From Streptomyces clavifer (GTDB lineage: Bacteria; Actinomycetota; Actinomycetes; Streptomycetales; Streptomycetaceae): 64,000 nt of DNA. Below the pieces are notes generated by a model. The model was given only the letters and a program-made list of their open reading frames with translations, did not search any database and was not told the DNA's origin. Location: NCBI GenBank assembly GCA_014651175.1, contig BMWJ01000009.1, positions 248,001-312,000 on the forward strand, read 5' to 3'. Numbering within the stretch: position 1 is the first letter of the stretch; the number at the start of each line of letters is the position of its first letter. A program made the position numbers and the translations under genes. This document shows, piece by piece, positions 36,041-45,557 of the stretch.

Positions 36041-36691
36041 TCAGACGGCGCGCGCCCGGACGCGCGCGGCGAGTGCCGCCGCCGCCCCGGCAGGATCGTC
36101 CGCCTCGGTGATCGCCCGCACGACGACGACGCGGCGCGCGCCGGCGTCCAGCACCTCGTCCAGGTTGCCCGCGTCGATCCCGCCGATGGCGAACCACGGG
36201 CGCGGCTGTCCGAGCGAGGCGGCGTAGCGCACGAGGCCGAGGCCCGGCGCGTGCCGGCCGGGCTTGGTCGGGGTGGGCCAGCAGGGGCCGGTGCAGAAGT
36301 AGTCGACGCCCGTCTCGGCGACGGCGGCGTCGACCTCGGACTCGGCGTGGGTGGAGCGGCCGACGACCACATCGCCGCCGATGACGGCGCGGGCGGCGGG
36401 CACCGGGAGGTCGCCCTGTCCGAGGTGCAGCACGTCGGAACCGATGGCGTGGGCGACATCGGCCCGGTCGTTCACCGCGAGCAGCTTGCCGTGGCGCTTG
36501 CAGGCGTCGGCGAACACGGCGAGGTGGTCGAGCTCCTCCGCGGCTTCCATGCCCTTGTCGCGCAGCTGGACGATGTCCACCCCCGAGGAGAGCACGGCGT
36601 CGAGGAAGTCCGGCAGGTCGCCCTGCCGCTTCCTGGCGTCCGTGCACAGGTAGAGCCGGGCGTCGGAGAGCTGCGAGCGAGGCGTGGACAT
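36041..36691 (-). CDS. thiE: Thiamine-phosphate synthase ThiE
   Basis: ThiE couples hydroxymethylpyrimidine pyrophosphate with the thiazole phosphate to make thiamine monophosphate. The 216-residue barrel has [40 protein letters not shown] (in two parts) with the diphosphate-binding NDR, and [12 protein letters not shown] at the phosphate site. The ATG at 36691 is preceded by GGGGGAA; the frame opens 11 codons earlier without a site. It is on the strand opposite to the thiO-thiS-thiG operon 2.3 kb away, and I see no TPP riboswitch ahead of it. Confidence 0.95.
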   Translation of the reverse strand: MSTPRSQLSDARLYLCTDARKRQGDLPDFLDAVLSSGVDIVQLRDKGMEAAEELDHLAVFADACKRHGKLLAVNDRADVAHAIGSDVLHLGQGDLPVPAARAVIGGDVVVGRSTHAESEVDAAVAETGVDYFCTGPCWPTPTKPGRHAPGLGLVRYAASLGQPRPWFAIGGIDAGNLDEVLDAGARRVVVVRAITEADDPAGAAAALAARVRARAV

Positions 36692-36737
36692 GTGGTGTTC
36701 CCCCGTCGGTGCGTCAGTGGTCACTGTGTCGGTGCAG

Positions 36738-36788
36738 CCGTGAGCGGAGTGCGGGCCGTGTCTGTCACGGCCCGCACTCCGCTCACGG
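36738..36788 (-). terminator. Terminator between the Rv2175c-like gene and thiE
   Basis: A perfect 23-bp stem (CCGTGAGCGGAGTGCGGGCC plus GTG) with a TCTGT loop lies 9 bases after the Rv2175c-like stop, so thiE must have its own promoter in the 46 bases between this hairpin and its ATG. Confidence 0.85.
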
Positions 36789-36796
36789 TCGTACGG

Positions 36797-37162
36797 TCAG
36801 ACGGCGAGCGCCTGGGCCCGGCGCTTCACCTCCGTACCGCGATTCTCACTCAGGGCCTGCGCGGGTGTTCCGGGCAGGCTCGGGTCGGGGGTGAAGAGCC
36901 ACTCCAGCATCTCTTCGTCCTTGTAGCCGTCGTCCCGCAGGAGCGTCAGGGTCCCTGGGAGACCCTTGACCACCTTGTCGCCGTCGATGAAGGCGGCGGG
37001 CACCTGCAGCGTCCGGTTCTCACCACGTCGTACGGCGATCAGCTGGCCCTCCTTGACCAGCTGGCGTACACGCGTCACCTCGACATCGAGCATTTCCGCG
37101 ATGTCGGGAAGGTGGAGCCATGCGGGGACGAGAGCATCGATCTTTGCGTCAATCTCGGTCAC
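36797..37162 (-). CDS. Rv2175c-like DNA-binding protein
   Basis: The 121-residue protein has an N-terminal winged-helix/MerR-like DNA-binding part (WLHLPDIAEMLDVEVTRVRQLVKEGQLIAVRRGENRTLQVPAAF, quoted by its ends) and a C-terminal Rv2175c-type region (LTLLRDDGYKDEEMLEWLF). In M. tuberculosis, Rv2175c is a nucleoid-associated DNA-binding protein phosphorylated by kinase PknL. A PASTA-type kinase gene lies 4 kb away here, which is suggestive only. The GTG at 37162 has no ribosome site. Confidence 0.87.
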   Translation of the reverse strand: MTEIDAKIDALVPAWLHLPDIAEMLDVEVTRVRQLVKEGQLIAVRRGENRTLQVPAAFIDGDKVVKGLPGTLTLLRDDGYKDEEMLEWLFTPDPSLPGTPAQALSENRGTEVKRRAQALAV

Positions 37163-37231
37163 AGGGACAAGCGTGCCATCCCGGACCGGCAGTCGGTAGC
37201 CGGGCCGACCGTACGGGGCCCCCGCCCGGTC

Positions 37232-38464
37232 CTAGAGCACCGCCGATCTCAGCGGTACGGAGGGGTCGGCGGCACGCACCGGATCGATCCGCGCGCCGGC
37301 CTCGACCAGCTTGCGCCCCTGGGCGAGGTCGCGCGGCCTGCCGACGGCCAGCACCGCGACCAGGACGCCCGCGCGCAGCCAGCAGACGGTCCAGGCGGCC
37401 TCGGCGGGGTCTCCCCGCCACAGCAGCGTGTCGGCGCCGGCGTGGTGGCCCGCGTACTGCACGAAGCGGCCGAACTGCTCGGACCAGAAGTAGGGCACCG
37501 GGTCGTACGTCCGCGGCAGCCCGTCGGCTACCGCGGCGGCGACCGCCCGGGGCCCCTGGAGGGCGTTGTCCCAGTGGTGGACGAGCAGACGCTCGCCGTA
37601 GCGGGCGGAGGGGAAGGACGCGCAGTCGCCCACGGCGTACACGTCGGGCAGCGAGGTGCGCAGGGAGCTGTCGGCGGTGACCGAGCCGTCCGGACCGAGC
37701 GCGATGCCCGAGCCGGCCAGCCAGCCGGTGGCGGGGCGGGCGCCGATGCCCACGATCACCGCTCCGGCGGGGACGGCCCGGCCGTCCGTCAGGTGGACGG
37801 CGCCCGGTTCGACGCGTGCGACCCGGGCGCCGGTGAGGAGTGCCGCCCCGCTCTCGGCGTACCAGGCGGCCATCGGAGCGGCGACCTCGGCGGGCAGGGT
37901 GCCCGCGAGGGGGCGTCCGGCGGCTTCGACGACGGTGACCGCGCAGCCGGCGGCGCGGGCCGCGGTGGTGAACTCGGCGCCGATCCAGCCGGCCCCGACG
38001 ACCACGACGTCGTGCTGCCTCTCCAGTACGGGCCGCAGCCGTTCGGCGTCGTCGAGGGTGCGCAGCAGGTGCACCCCGGGGACCCCCTCCGAGCCGGGCA
38101 GGACGAGGGGCTCGGCCCCGGTGGCGAGCACCAGGACGTCGTACGGGACGGGGCCCTCCGGGGTGTCCAGCTCGTGTGCCGCGGCGCGCAGGCCGGTCAC
38201 GTCGAGGCCCAGGCGCAGGGTGATGTCCAGCGCCTCGAAGTCGACGTCGAACGCGGAGTCCTCCGCCTTGCCGAGCAGGACCGCCTTGGACAGCGGCGGC
38301 CGGTCGTACGGCTGGTGCGGTTCGGCGCCGATCAGGGTGACGGGGCCCGCGAAGCCCTGTTCACGCAGTGCCACGGCCGTCTGGACGCCGGCCATGCCCG
38401 CGCCGACGACCACGACGCGGCGCGGCCGCTCTCCCGCTGTCCGGTCCCACCTCTGCTCGCTCAC
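37232..38464 (-). CDS. FAD-dependent NAD(P)H reductase (ferredoxin reductase type)
   Basis: The 410-residue protein has two dinucleotide folds, VVVVGAGMAGVQTAVALRE near residue 17 for FAD and VVVVGAGWIGAEFTTAARAAG mid-protein for NAD(P)H. The FAD C-terminal motif is VYAVGDCASFPSARYGERLL. The PYDRPPLSKAVLLG segment is typical of rubredoxin/ferredoxin reductases. The electron acceptor is unknown and no ferredoxin or P450 is adjacent. The GTG at 38464 lacks a ribosome site; TAGGCT six bases ahead suggests a leaderless start. Confidence 0.88.
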   Translation of the reverse strand: MSEQRWDRTAGERPRRVVVVGAGMAGVQTAVALREQGFAGPVTLIGAEPHQPYDRPPLSKAVLLGKAEDSAFDVDFEALDITLRLGLDVTGLRAAAHELDTPEGPVPYDVLVLATGAEPLVLPGSEGVPGVHLLRTLDDAERLRPVLERQHDVVVVGAGWIGAEFTTAARAAGCAVTVVEAAGRPLAGTLPAEVAAPMAAWYAESGAALLTGARVARVEPGAVHLTDGRAVPAGAVIVGIGARPATGWLAGSGIALGPDGSVTADSSLRTSLPDVYAVGDCASFPSARYGERLLVHHWDNALQGPRAVAAAVADGLPRTYDPVPYFWSEQFGRFVQYAGHHAGADTLLWRGDPAEAAWTVCWLRAGVLVAVLAVGRPRDLAQGRKLVEAGARIDPVRAADPSVPLRSAVL

Positions 38465-38480
38465 CGGGCCAGCCTAGCCA

Positions 38481-38497
38481 CCTGACGGGACGTCAGG
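38481..38497. repeat. Short inverted repeat between two minus-strand genes
   Basis: CCTGACG-GGA-CGTCAGG overlaps the stop codon of the small gene at 38493 and lies 17 bases ahead of the reductase start. It could be an operator near the putative reductase promoter or a weak terminator. Confidence 0.35.
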
Positions 38498-38834
38498 AGA
38501 CGGCCTCCTCCACGACGCTCGTCCCGCTGCCCTCCTGGGACTCCCACTCCCACCGCTCGTCCAGCCGCACCCGGCCGTCGGGAAGGTCCGTGACGACGGA
38601 CACGCAGTGCCCGGCGGAGGTCGTTCCGTCCTGCTTCAGCTGGACGTACCGGAAGTCCAGCCGGTCCGCGTCCCGGGTGCCGACGAGATGGCCGCGGACG
38701 ACGTCGCCGCCCGCGTACTCGGCCCAGACCCGCCCCTCCCGCTCGTGGTACGTGAACCGGGTGCGGGTGCCGACCTGACCGGGGGCCTGGTCGGCGACGG
38801 GCGCGAGGACGAGACCGTCGAGTGAACGGGCCAC
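38493..38834 (-). CDS. Small conserved beta-rich protein of unknown function
   Basis: The 113-residue protein has no signal sequence or membrane segment. The pattern FTYHEREGRVWAEYAGGDVVRGHLVGT and ERWEWES resembles a widespread small family that is often mislabelled N-acetylglutamate synthase; it looks like a beta-barrel, possibly lipocalin-like. Function unknown. The GTG at 38834 has AAGGGAG upstream. It lies 28 bases ahead of the reductase gene and diverges from the thi operon. Confidence 0.7.
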   Translation of the reverse strand: MARSLDGLVLAPVADQAPGQVGTRTRFTYHEREGRVWAEYAGGDVVRGHLVGTRDADRLDFRYVQLKQDGTTSAGHCVSVVTDLPDGRVRLDERWEWESQEGSGTSVVEEAVS

Positions 38835-38892
38835 GGTGGCTGCTCCCTTACTGGCCGTGGGCGGCGGGGTCTAGGCTGGCCACCGTAAGGCA

Positions 38893-38985
38893 CTCGCGGG
38901 AGCCCGGGCGCACCGGGCTGAGAGGGAAGCTGACCGGCCTCCGACCGTACGAACCTGATCCGGGTCATGCCGGCGAAGGGAGGGG
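38893..38985 (+). ncRNA. TPP riboswitch (THI element) controlling thiO-thiS-thiG
   Basis: The conserved TPP-binding blocks are present: GGGCTGAGAGGGAAGC (38915-38930), ACCTGATCCGGGTCATGCCGG (about 38953-38973) and GCGAAGGGAG before thiO. Pairing arms CGGGAGCCCGGGCG and the flanks form the usual stems. The riboswitch ends about 11 bases before the thiO ATG and overlaps its ribosome site (AAGGGAGGGG), so TPP binding should block translation initiation. Confidence 0.93.
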
Positions 38986-38995
38986 CTGGACGCCC

Positions 38996-40185
38996 ATGCG
39001 CACCTGCGGGAACACCTCTGACGTCCTGGTCGTCGGGGGCGGCATCATCGGCCTGGTGACCGCCTGGCGGTCGGCCCGGCTCGGCCTGTCCACGGCGGTG
39101 ATCGATCCGGAGCCCGGCGGCGGCGCCGCCGGGGTCGCGGCCGGAATGCTGGCCGCCGTCACCGAGCTCCACTACGGCGAGCAGATGCTGCTCGGCCTCA
39201 ACCTCGCCTCCGCCGCGCGCTATCCGGAGTTCGTGGCCGAGCTGGAGGAGGCCACCGGTCAGGGGACCGGCTTCCGCACCTGCGGCACGCTGTCCGTCGC
39301 GCTGGACTCCGACGACCGGGCCCATCTCCGGGAGCTGCACGCGCTGCAGCAGCGTTCGGGGCTGGACTCCGAGTGGCTGAGCGGCCGCGAGTGCCGCCGT
39401 CTGGAACCGATGCTCGCGCCGGGGGTACGCGGCGGACTGCGGGTCGACGGCGACCACCAGGTGGATCCGAGGCGGCTGGCCTCCGCCCTGGTCACCGCGT
39501 GCGAGCGGGCCGGGGTGGTCTTCCACCGGGTCTGGGCGCAGCGCCTCCTCGTCGCGCGCGGCCGCGCGACGGGGGTCGTCCTGGCGGAAGGTACGGAGAC
39601 GTCGGCCGGTCAGGTCGTCCTGGCCGGAGGCAGCCTCAGCGGCCGGTTCGAAGGGCTGCCCGAGGCGGTCGTGCCGCCGGTCCGGCCGGTCAAGGGGCAG
39701 GTGCTGCGTCTGACCGTGCCGCCCGCGTACGCCCCCTTCCTCAGCAGGACCGTGCGCGCCGTGGTGCGCGGCAGCCATGTCTATCTCGTGCCCCGGGCCA
39801 ACGGCGAGCTGGTCGTGGGCGCCACCAGTGAGGAGCTGGGCTGGGACACCACGGTCACCGCGGGCGGGGTCTACGAACTCCTGCGCGACGCCCACGAGCT
39901 GGTGCCTGGCATCACCGAGCTGCCGCTGACGGAGACCCGGGCCGGACTGCGCCCCGCGTCGCCGGACAACGCGCCGCTGCTGGGTCCGACCGCGCTGCCC
40001 GGTCTGCATCTCGCCACCGGCCACCACCGCAACGGGGTGCTCCTGACCCCCGTGACCGGCGACGTGATGGCCCAGGTGCTGACCACCGGCGAACTGCCCG
40101 AGGTGGCCCGCCCCTTCACACCGGGCCGCTTCGGCCCGTCCCCCGCAGCCCTCTCCCCCGCCCCCGCGTCCCAGGAGCAGCCCGC

Positions 40186-40189
<4 letters not shown>
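38996..40189 (+). CDS. thiO: Glycine oxidase ThiO
   Basis: ThiO oxidises glycine to dehydroglycine (iminoacetate) for thiazole synthesis, using FAD. The 397-residue protein has the N-terminal motif DVLVVGGGIIGLVTAWRSARLG, the GGAAGVAAGMLAA substrate-side loop and the C-terminal GLHLATGHHRNGVLLTPVTG. The ATG at 38996 is the only start downstream of the riboswitch and has AAGGGAGGGG upstream; the longer open frame through the riboswitch is not translated. Overlaps thiS by ATGA. Confidence 0.95.
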
Positions 40190-41225
<1,036 letters not shown>

Positions 41226-41294
41226 CGTCGGCGTCCGCGCGACCGGCCCCCGTGTCACCGCACGCACATGTCCCTGTCACGGCTCGGCCCCAGA

Positions 41295-41319
41295 ACGGCC
41301 CCGGGCGCACCGGGGCCGT
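41295..41319 (+). terminator. Hairpin after the thi operon
   Basis: ACGGCCCCGG pairs with CCGGGGCCGT (10 bp) across a GCGCA loop, 69 bases after the thiG stop and ahead of the kinase promoter. Confidence 0.6.
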
Positions 41320-41341
41320 CCGCCGTGTCCGTGGCGGCTCG

Positions 41342-41353
41342 TAGACTCGTCCT
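41342..41353 (+). promoter_or_regulatory. Putative -10 box for a leaderless kinase transcript
   Basis: TAGACT (41342-41347) is followed by six bases and the GTG start. No Shine-Dalgarno sequence is present, so a transcript starting at the GTG is likely. No clear -35 box is seen. Confidence 0.45.
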
Positions 41354-43279
41354 GTGGACACGACCCTCCAGGACCCTCTCGTCGGGCAGCTGCTCGACGG
41401 CCGCTATCGCATCGATGCGCTCATCGCCGTCGGCGGTATGGCCACGGTCTACCGGGCCACGGACACCCGGCTGGACCGGGTGCTCGCCCTCAAGGTGATG
41501 CACCCCGCGCTGGCGACGGACGCGGCGTTCGTCGAGCGCTTCATCCGTGAGGCCAAGTCGGTGGCCCGGCTCGCGCACCCCAACGTGGTGGCCGTCTTCG
41601 ACCAGGGCGCCCAGGGCGCGTACGTGTACCTGGCCATGGAGTACGTCGCGGGGTGCACGCTGCGCGACGTGCTGCGCGAGCGCGGGGCCCTGCAGCCCCG
41701 GGCGGCGCTGGACATCCTGGAGCCGGTCCTGGCGGCGCTCGGCGCCGCGCACCGGGCCGGCTTCGTGCACCGTGACATGAAGCCGGAGAACGTCCTGATA
41801 GGGGACGACGGCCGGGTGAAGGTCGCGGACTTCGGCCTCGTCCGGGCGGTGGGCACCGTGACGGACACCACCGGTTCGCTCCTGGGCACGGTGTCGTACC
41901 TCGCCCCCGAACAGATCGAGCACGGCACGGCGGACACCCGCTCGGACGTGTACGCCTGCGGCGTCGTGCTGTACGAGATGCTGACCGGCGGCAAGCCGCA
42001 CACCGGCGGGACCGCCGCCCAGGTCATCTACCAGCACCTCAACGAGGACGTGCCCGCCCCGTCCGGTGCCGTTCCCGGTCTGGCGGCCGGGCTGGACGAG
42101 CTGGTCGCCGCCGCCACGGCCCGGGCCCCCGAGGGCCGGCCCGACGACGCGGTGGCCCTGCTGGCGATGTCCCGCGTGGTGCGTGCCGCCCTCACCGAGG
42201 AGCAGTTGGACGCACTGCCCCCGCAGGCCCGCGCGGAGGTGCACGACGCCGCCGAGGACCGTACGAGCGTGATCCCGCGGGTGATCCCGGCCGGCCAGGG
42301 CACCGCGCACCACACCAGCCGTCTGGAGATGCCGCCGCCCCTGCCGCCGGAGACGGGCCGGGGCGGGCGGCGGGGGCGCTTCGCGGCGAATCCCCGGCGC
42401 GGGATGCTCGCCGCGCTGGTCGCCCTCCTGCTGGTGCTCGGGGTCGGCGCGGGTGTCTGGTACATCAACGCCGGACAGTTCACCCACGTCCCCTCGCTCA
42501 TGGGCCAGACCCAGAAGACGGCGGAGGGGCGTCTCTCGGACGCCGGTCTCGGCCTCAGGGGCGTCGAGCGCGCCTACAGCGACACGGTGAAGCGCGGCAC
42601 GGTGATCAGCAGCGATCCCGCCTCGGGCGAGCAGATCCGGGGGAACGGCACGGTGGAGCTGGTGGTGTCGCGCGGCCCCGAGACCGTGAAGGTGCCCGAC
42701 ATCGAGGGCCTCTCCGTCCCCGACGCCCGGCGCGAGCTGAAGCAGGCGGGCCTGGAGCAGGGCATGGTCACCCGGGAGTTCGACGAGGAGGTCGTCCGGG
42801 GTGACGTCATCCGTACGGATCCAGCCGTCGGCACCGCGCGTCACGCCGGTTCCGCGGTCGCGCTGGTCATCAGCAGGGGCAGCCCGGTCGACGTCCCCGA
42901 CGTCTCGGGGCTCAACGTCGAGGACGCCACCGCCGAGCTGGACGAGGCGGGACTGAAGGCGAAGGTGCTGCCCGGCCGGGTGAATTCCTCCGAGGCCGCG
43001 GGCGACGTGGCCGAGCAGACACCCGGCAGCGGCGAGGAGGCGGCCGAGGGAGACACCGTCGAGCTCACGATCTCCAAGGGCCCGCGGATGGTCGGCGTCC
43101 CCGATGTGACCGGTCAGGACGTCGACGAGGCCCGGAGCGCGCTGGAGGAAGCGGGCTTCGAGGTCGAGGTCGACCGGCCGTTCCTCTCCTTCAGTGACAC
43201 GGTCGCGAGCCAGTCGGTCGAGGGCGGACAGAAGTCCCCCGAGGGCTCCACGATCACGATCAGGACCAAGGGTCTCTAG
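41354..43279 (+). CDS. PASTA-domain Ser/Thr protein kinase (PknB type)
   Basis: The 641-residue membrane kinase has the ATP loop AVGGMATVYR (25-34), catalytic K47, HRDMKPEN (HRD 139-141), DFG at 159-161 and the APE motif near 184, so the kinase should be active. After a juxtamembrane linker there is one membrane helix (about 351-373). Four extracytoplasmic PASTA repeats follow, starting near 377 and each beginning V-P-(D/S)-(I/V/L)-x-G. PASTA domains sense muropeptides or lipid II; such kinases control wall growth and division in actinobacteria, including DivIVA-type substrates in mycobacteria. Confidence 0.93.
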   Translation: MDTTLQDPLVGQLLDGRYRIDALIAVGGMATVYRATDTRLDRVLALKVMHPALATDAAFVERFIREAKSVARLAHPNVVAVFDQGAQGAYVYLAMEYVAGCTLRDVLRERGALQPRAALDILEPVLAALGAAHRAGFVHRDMKPENVLIGDDGRVKVADFGLVRAVGTVTDTTGSLLGTVSYLAPEQIEHGTADTRSDVYACGVVLYEMLTGGKPHTGGTAAQVIYQHLNEDVPAPSGAVPGLAAGLDELVAAATARAPEGRPDDAVALLAMSRVVRAALTEEQLDALPPQARAEVHDAAEDRTSVIPRVIPAGQGTAHHTSRLEMPPPLPPETGRGGRRGRFAANPRRGMLAALVALLLVLGVGAGVWYINAGQFTHVPSLMGQTQKTAEGRLSDAGLGLRGVERAYSDTVKRGTVISSDPASGEQIRGNGTVELVVSRGPETVKVPDIEGLSVPDARRELKQAGLEQGMVTREFDEEVVRGDVIRTDPAVGTARHAGSAVALVISRGSPVDVPDVSGLNVEDATAELDEAGLKAKVLPGRVNSSEAAGDVAEQTPGSGEEAAEGDTVELTISKGPRMVGVPDVTGQDVDEARSALEEAGFEVEVDRPFLSFSDTVASQSVEGGQKSPEGSTITIRTKGL

Positions 43280-43282
43280 AAC

Positions 43283-44176
43283 ATGCGCAATCCTGTGGGC
43301 GGACATGTCCCGGTGGCCGGCGGTCTCGCCAAGGTCGGTCTCGGCTACGCGCGGGAGCTGGCGGCGGAAGCCGTGCAGGTCTTCGTCGCCAATCCGCGCG
43401 GCTGGGCGACACCGCCCGGGAATCCGGCGCAGGACGACCTGTTCCGCGCGGAGTGCGCGGCGGCGTCGCTCCCCGCGTACGTCCACGCCCCGTACCTGAT
43501 CAACTTCGGCTCGCACACCGAGGCCACGGTGGAGCGGTCCGTCGACTCCCTGCGGCACTCGCTGCGCCGGGCCAGGGAGATCGGCGCCCTCGGCGTCGTG
43601 GTCCACACCGGTTCGGCGACGGGCGGCCGGCCGCGGGCCGAGGCCCTCGCACAGGTCCGTACGCACCTGAGGCCGCTGCTGGACGAGCTGACCCACGACG
43701 ACGACCCGTTCCTGCTGCTGGAGTCGACCGCCGGACAGGGCTTCTCGCTCTGCTCACGGACCTGGGACTTCGGCCCGTACTTCGAGGCCCTGGACTCCCA
43801 CCCCAAGCTGGGTGTCTGCCTGGACACCTGCCACATCTACGCGGCGGGTCACGACCTGGCGGGTCCCGCCGGCATGCGGCAGACACTCGACCTGCTGGTG
43901 GACACGGTCGGCGAGGGACGGCTGAAGCTGATCCACGCCAATGACTCCAAGGACGTGGTGGGTGCCCACAAGGACCGGCACGAGAACATCGGAGCGGGCC
44001 ACATCGGCGCCGAGCCGTTCCGCGAGCTGTTCTCGCATCCGGCGACCGACGGCGTACCGCTGATCATCGAGACGCCCGGTGGCAAGGAGGGGCACGCGGC
44101 GGACGTGGCACGCCTGAAGGAGCTGCGGGGCGACGGCGTTCCCTCGGTGACCGGGCCCGGGCTCCCCGCGGCATGA
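43283..44176 (+). CDS. nfo: Endonuclease IV (AP endonuclease)
   Basis: This 297-residue protein of the EndoIV/xylose-isomerase fold cuts DNA at abasic sites during base-excision repair. Metal-ligand motifs are visible in order: YVHAPYLINFGS, VVHTGSATG, LLLESTAGQG, GVCLDTCHIYAAGHDL, KLIHANDSKD, RHENIGAGHIG and IIETPGG. The length is typical. The ATG at 43283 lies three bases after the kinase stop, with AAGGG about ten bases upstream; it is probably co-transcribed with the kinase although unrelated in function. Confidence 0.94.
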   Translation: MRNPVGGHVPVAGGLAKVGLGYARELAAEAVQVFVANPRGWATPPGNPAQDDLFRAECAAASLPAYVHAPYLINFGSHTEATVERSVDSLRHSLRRAREIGALGVVVHTGSATGGRPRAEALAQVRTHLRPLLDELTHDDDPFLLLESTAGQGFSLCSRTWDFGPYFEALDSHPKLGVCLDTCHIYAAGHDLAGPAGMRQTLDLLVDTVGEGRLKLIHANDSKDVVGAHKDRHENIGAGHIGAEPFRELFSHPATDGVPLIIETPGGKEGHAADVARLKELRGDGVPSVTGPGLPAA

Positions 44177-44237
44177 CCGGCACCGCCGGACACCCCGGGG
44201 CGGCAGAGGCCCGCCAGGGTGCACCGCTGTCGCGGGA

Positions 44238-44870
44238 TCAGAGCTCGGGACCGTCCCCGGGCTCCTCCTGATAGGAGTAGCGCTGCTCGCTCCACGGGTC
44301 GCCGATGTTGTGATAGCCGCGCTCTTCCCAGAAACCGCGGCGGTCGGCCGTCATGTACTCGATGCCGCGGACCCATTTCGGACCCTTCCAGGCGTACAGG
44401 TGCGGTACGACGAGCCTCAGCGGGAATCCGTGTTCGGCGGTGAGCAGTTCGCCGTCCTTGTGGGTGGCGAAGAGCGTCCCGTCCGAAATGAAGTCGGCCA
44501 GTCGAAGATTCGAGCTGAATCCGTATTCGGCCCAGACCATCACATGGGTGACATGGGGCGCGGGCGGTGCCAGTTCGACGACCTCGCGGGCGAGGATTCC
44601 GCCCCATTCGGCGCCGAGCATGCTGAATTTCGTCACGCAGTGGAGGTCGGCGACGACGGAGGAGAACGGCAGTGACGAGAATTCCTGGTGATTCCAGCAG
44701 TGCTTCTCGCCGTCGGCGGTGGCCCCGAAGACCCGGAACTCCCAGCGGTCGGGCTTGAACTTGGGCACCGGCCCGTAATGGGTGACCGGCCAGCCACGCT
44801 GCAGTCGCTGCCCCGGCGGTAGCCCGGACTGCTCTGCTGTGCCGCGTTCCCGGCTTTCCGGCTGACCCAT
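44238..44870 (-). CDS. Sulfite-oxidase-like molybdopterin oxidoreductase
   Basis: The 210-residue protein has a single molybdopterin-binding domain. The molybdenum-ligating Cys is in LHCVTKFSMLGAEWGGI, and GFPLRLVVPHLYAWKGPKWV matches the MsrP/YedY-like sulfite oxidase family. It lacks a signal peptide, so it is predicted cytoplasmic, unlike periplasmic MsrP. The substrate is unknown. GGAGG abuts the ATG with a spacing too short to be ideal, and an out-of-frame ATG lies just upstream. Converges on nfo. Confidence 0.88.
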   Translation of the reverse strand: MGQPESRERGTAEQSGLPPGQRLQRGWPVTHYGPVPKFKPDRWEFRVFGATADGEKHCWNHQEFSSLPFSSVVADLHCVTKFSMLGAEWGGILAREVVELAPPAPHVTHVMVWAEYGFSSNLRLADFISDGTLFATHKDGELLTAEHGFPLRLVVPHLYAWKGPKWVRGIEYMTADRRGFWEERGYHNIGDPWSEQRYSYQEEPGDGPEL

Positions 44871-45026
44871 GCCTCCATGGTGACAGACAGGCAGGGGTGG
44901 TCATGACCAGGGGAGAGTTGATTCGGGCAACTCATACTAAGCGTGCACTTACTGGACGACCGCCGGGTGCGATGCGAGGATGCGGCGCACACGTGCCCAG
45001 TCCACCGGTTGGAAGGAGCCTCTGCG

Positions 45027-45506
45027 ATGCAGGGCGACCCCGAGGTCCTCGAGTTCCTCAACGAACAGCTGACCGCCGAATTGACGGCCATCAACCAGTA
45101 CTTCCTCCACGCGAAGATGCAGGACAACTTCGGCTGGACGAAGCTCGCCAAGTACACCCGGGCCGAGTCGTTCGACGAGATGAAGCACGCCGAGATCCTC
45201 ACCGACCGGATTCTCTTCCTGGACGGCCTGCCCAACTACCAGCGGCTCTTCCATGTGCGGGTCGGCCAGACGGTCACCGAGATGTTCCAGGCCGACCGCC
45301 AGGTCGAGGTGGAGGCGATCGACCGCCTCAAGCGGGGCATCGAGGTGATGCGCGGCAAGGGCGACATCACGTCGGCGAACATCTTCGAGTCCATCCTGGC
45401 GGACGAGGAGCACCACATCGACTACCTCGACACCCAGCTGGAGCTGGTGGAGAAGCTGGGGGAGCCGCTCTACATCGCCCAGCTGATCGAGCAGCCGGAG
45501 AGCTGA
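45027..45506 (+). CDS. bfr: Bacterioferritin
   Basis: Bacterioferritin assembles into a 24-subunit shell that oxidises and stores iron. The 159-residue subunit has all ferroxidase ligands (E18, E51, H54, E94, E127, H130) and the haem-binding Met52 that distinguishes bacterioferritin from ferritin. The ATG at 45027 has GGAAGGAG upstream. It converges on bfd, the ferredoxin that reduces the stored iron, with 51 bases between the stops. Confidence 0.97.
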   Translation: MQGDPEVLEFLNEQLTAELTAINQYFLHAKMQDNFGWTKLAKYTRAESFDEMKHAEILTDRILFLDGLPNYQRLFHVRVGQTVTEMFQADRQVEVEAIDRLKRGIEVMRGKGDITSANIFESILADEEHHIDYLDTQLELVEKLGEPLYIAQLIEQPES

Positions 45507-45557
45507 TCCGCCCGGGGCCACCCGTACCCGGAAGGTGCGTCGTCGTCCGGCGGCCGC

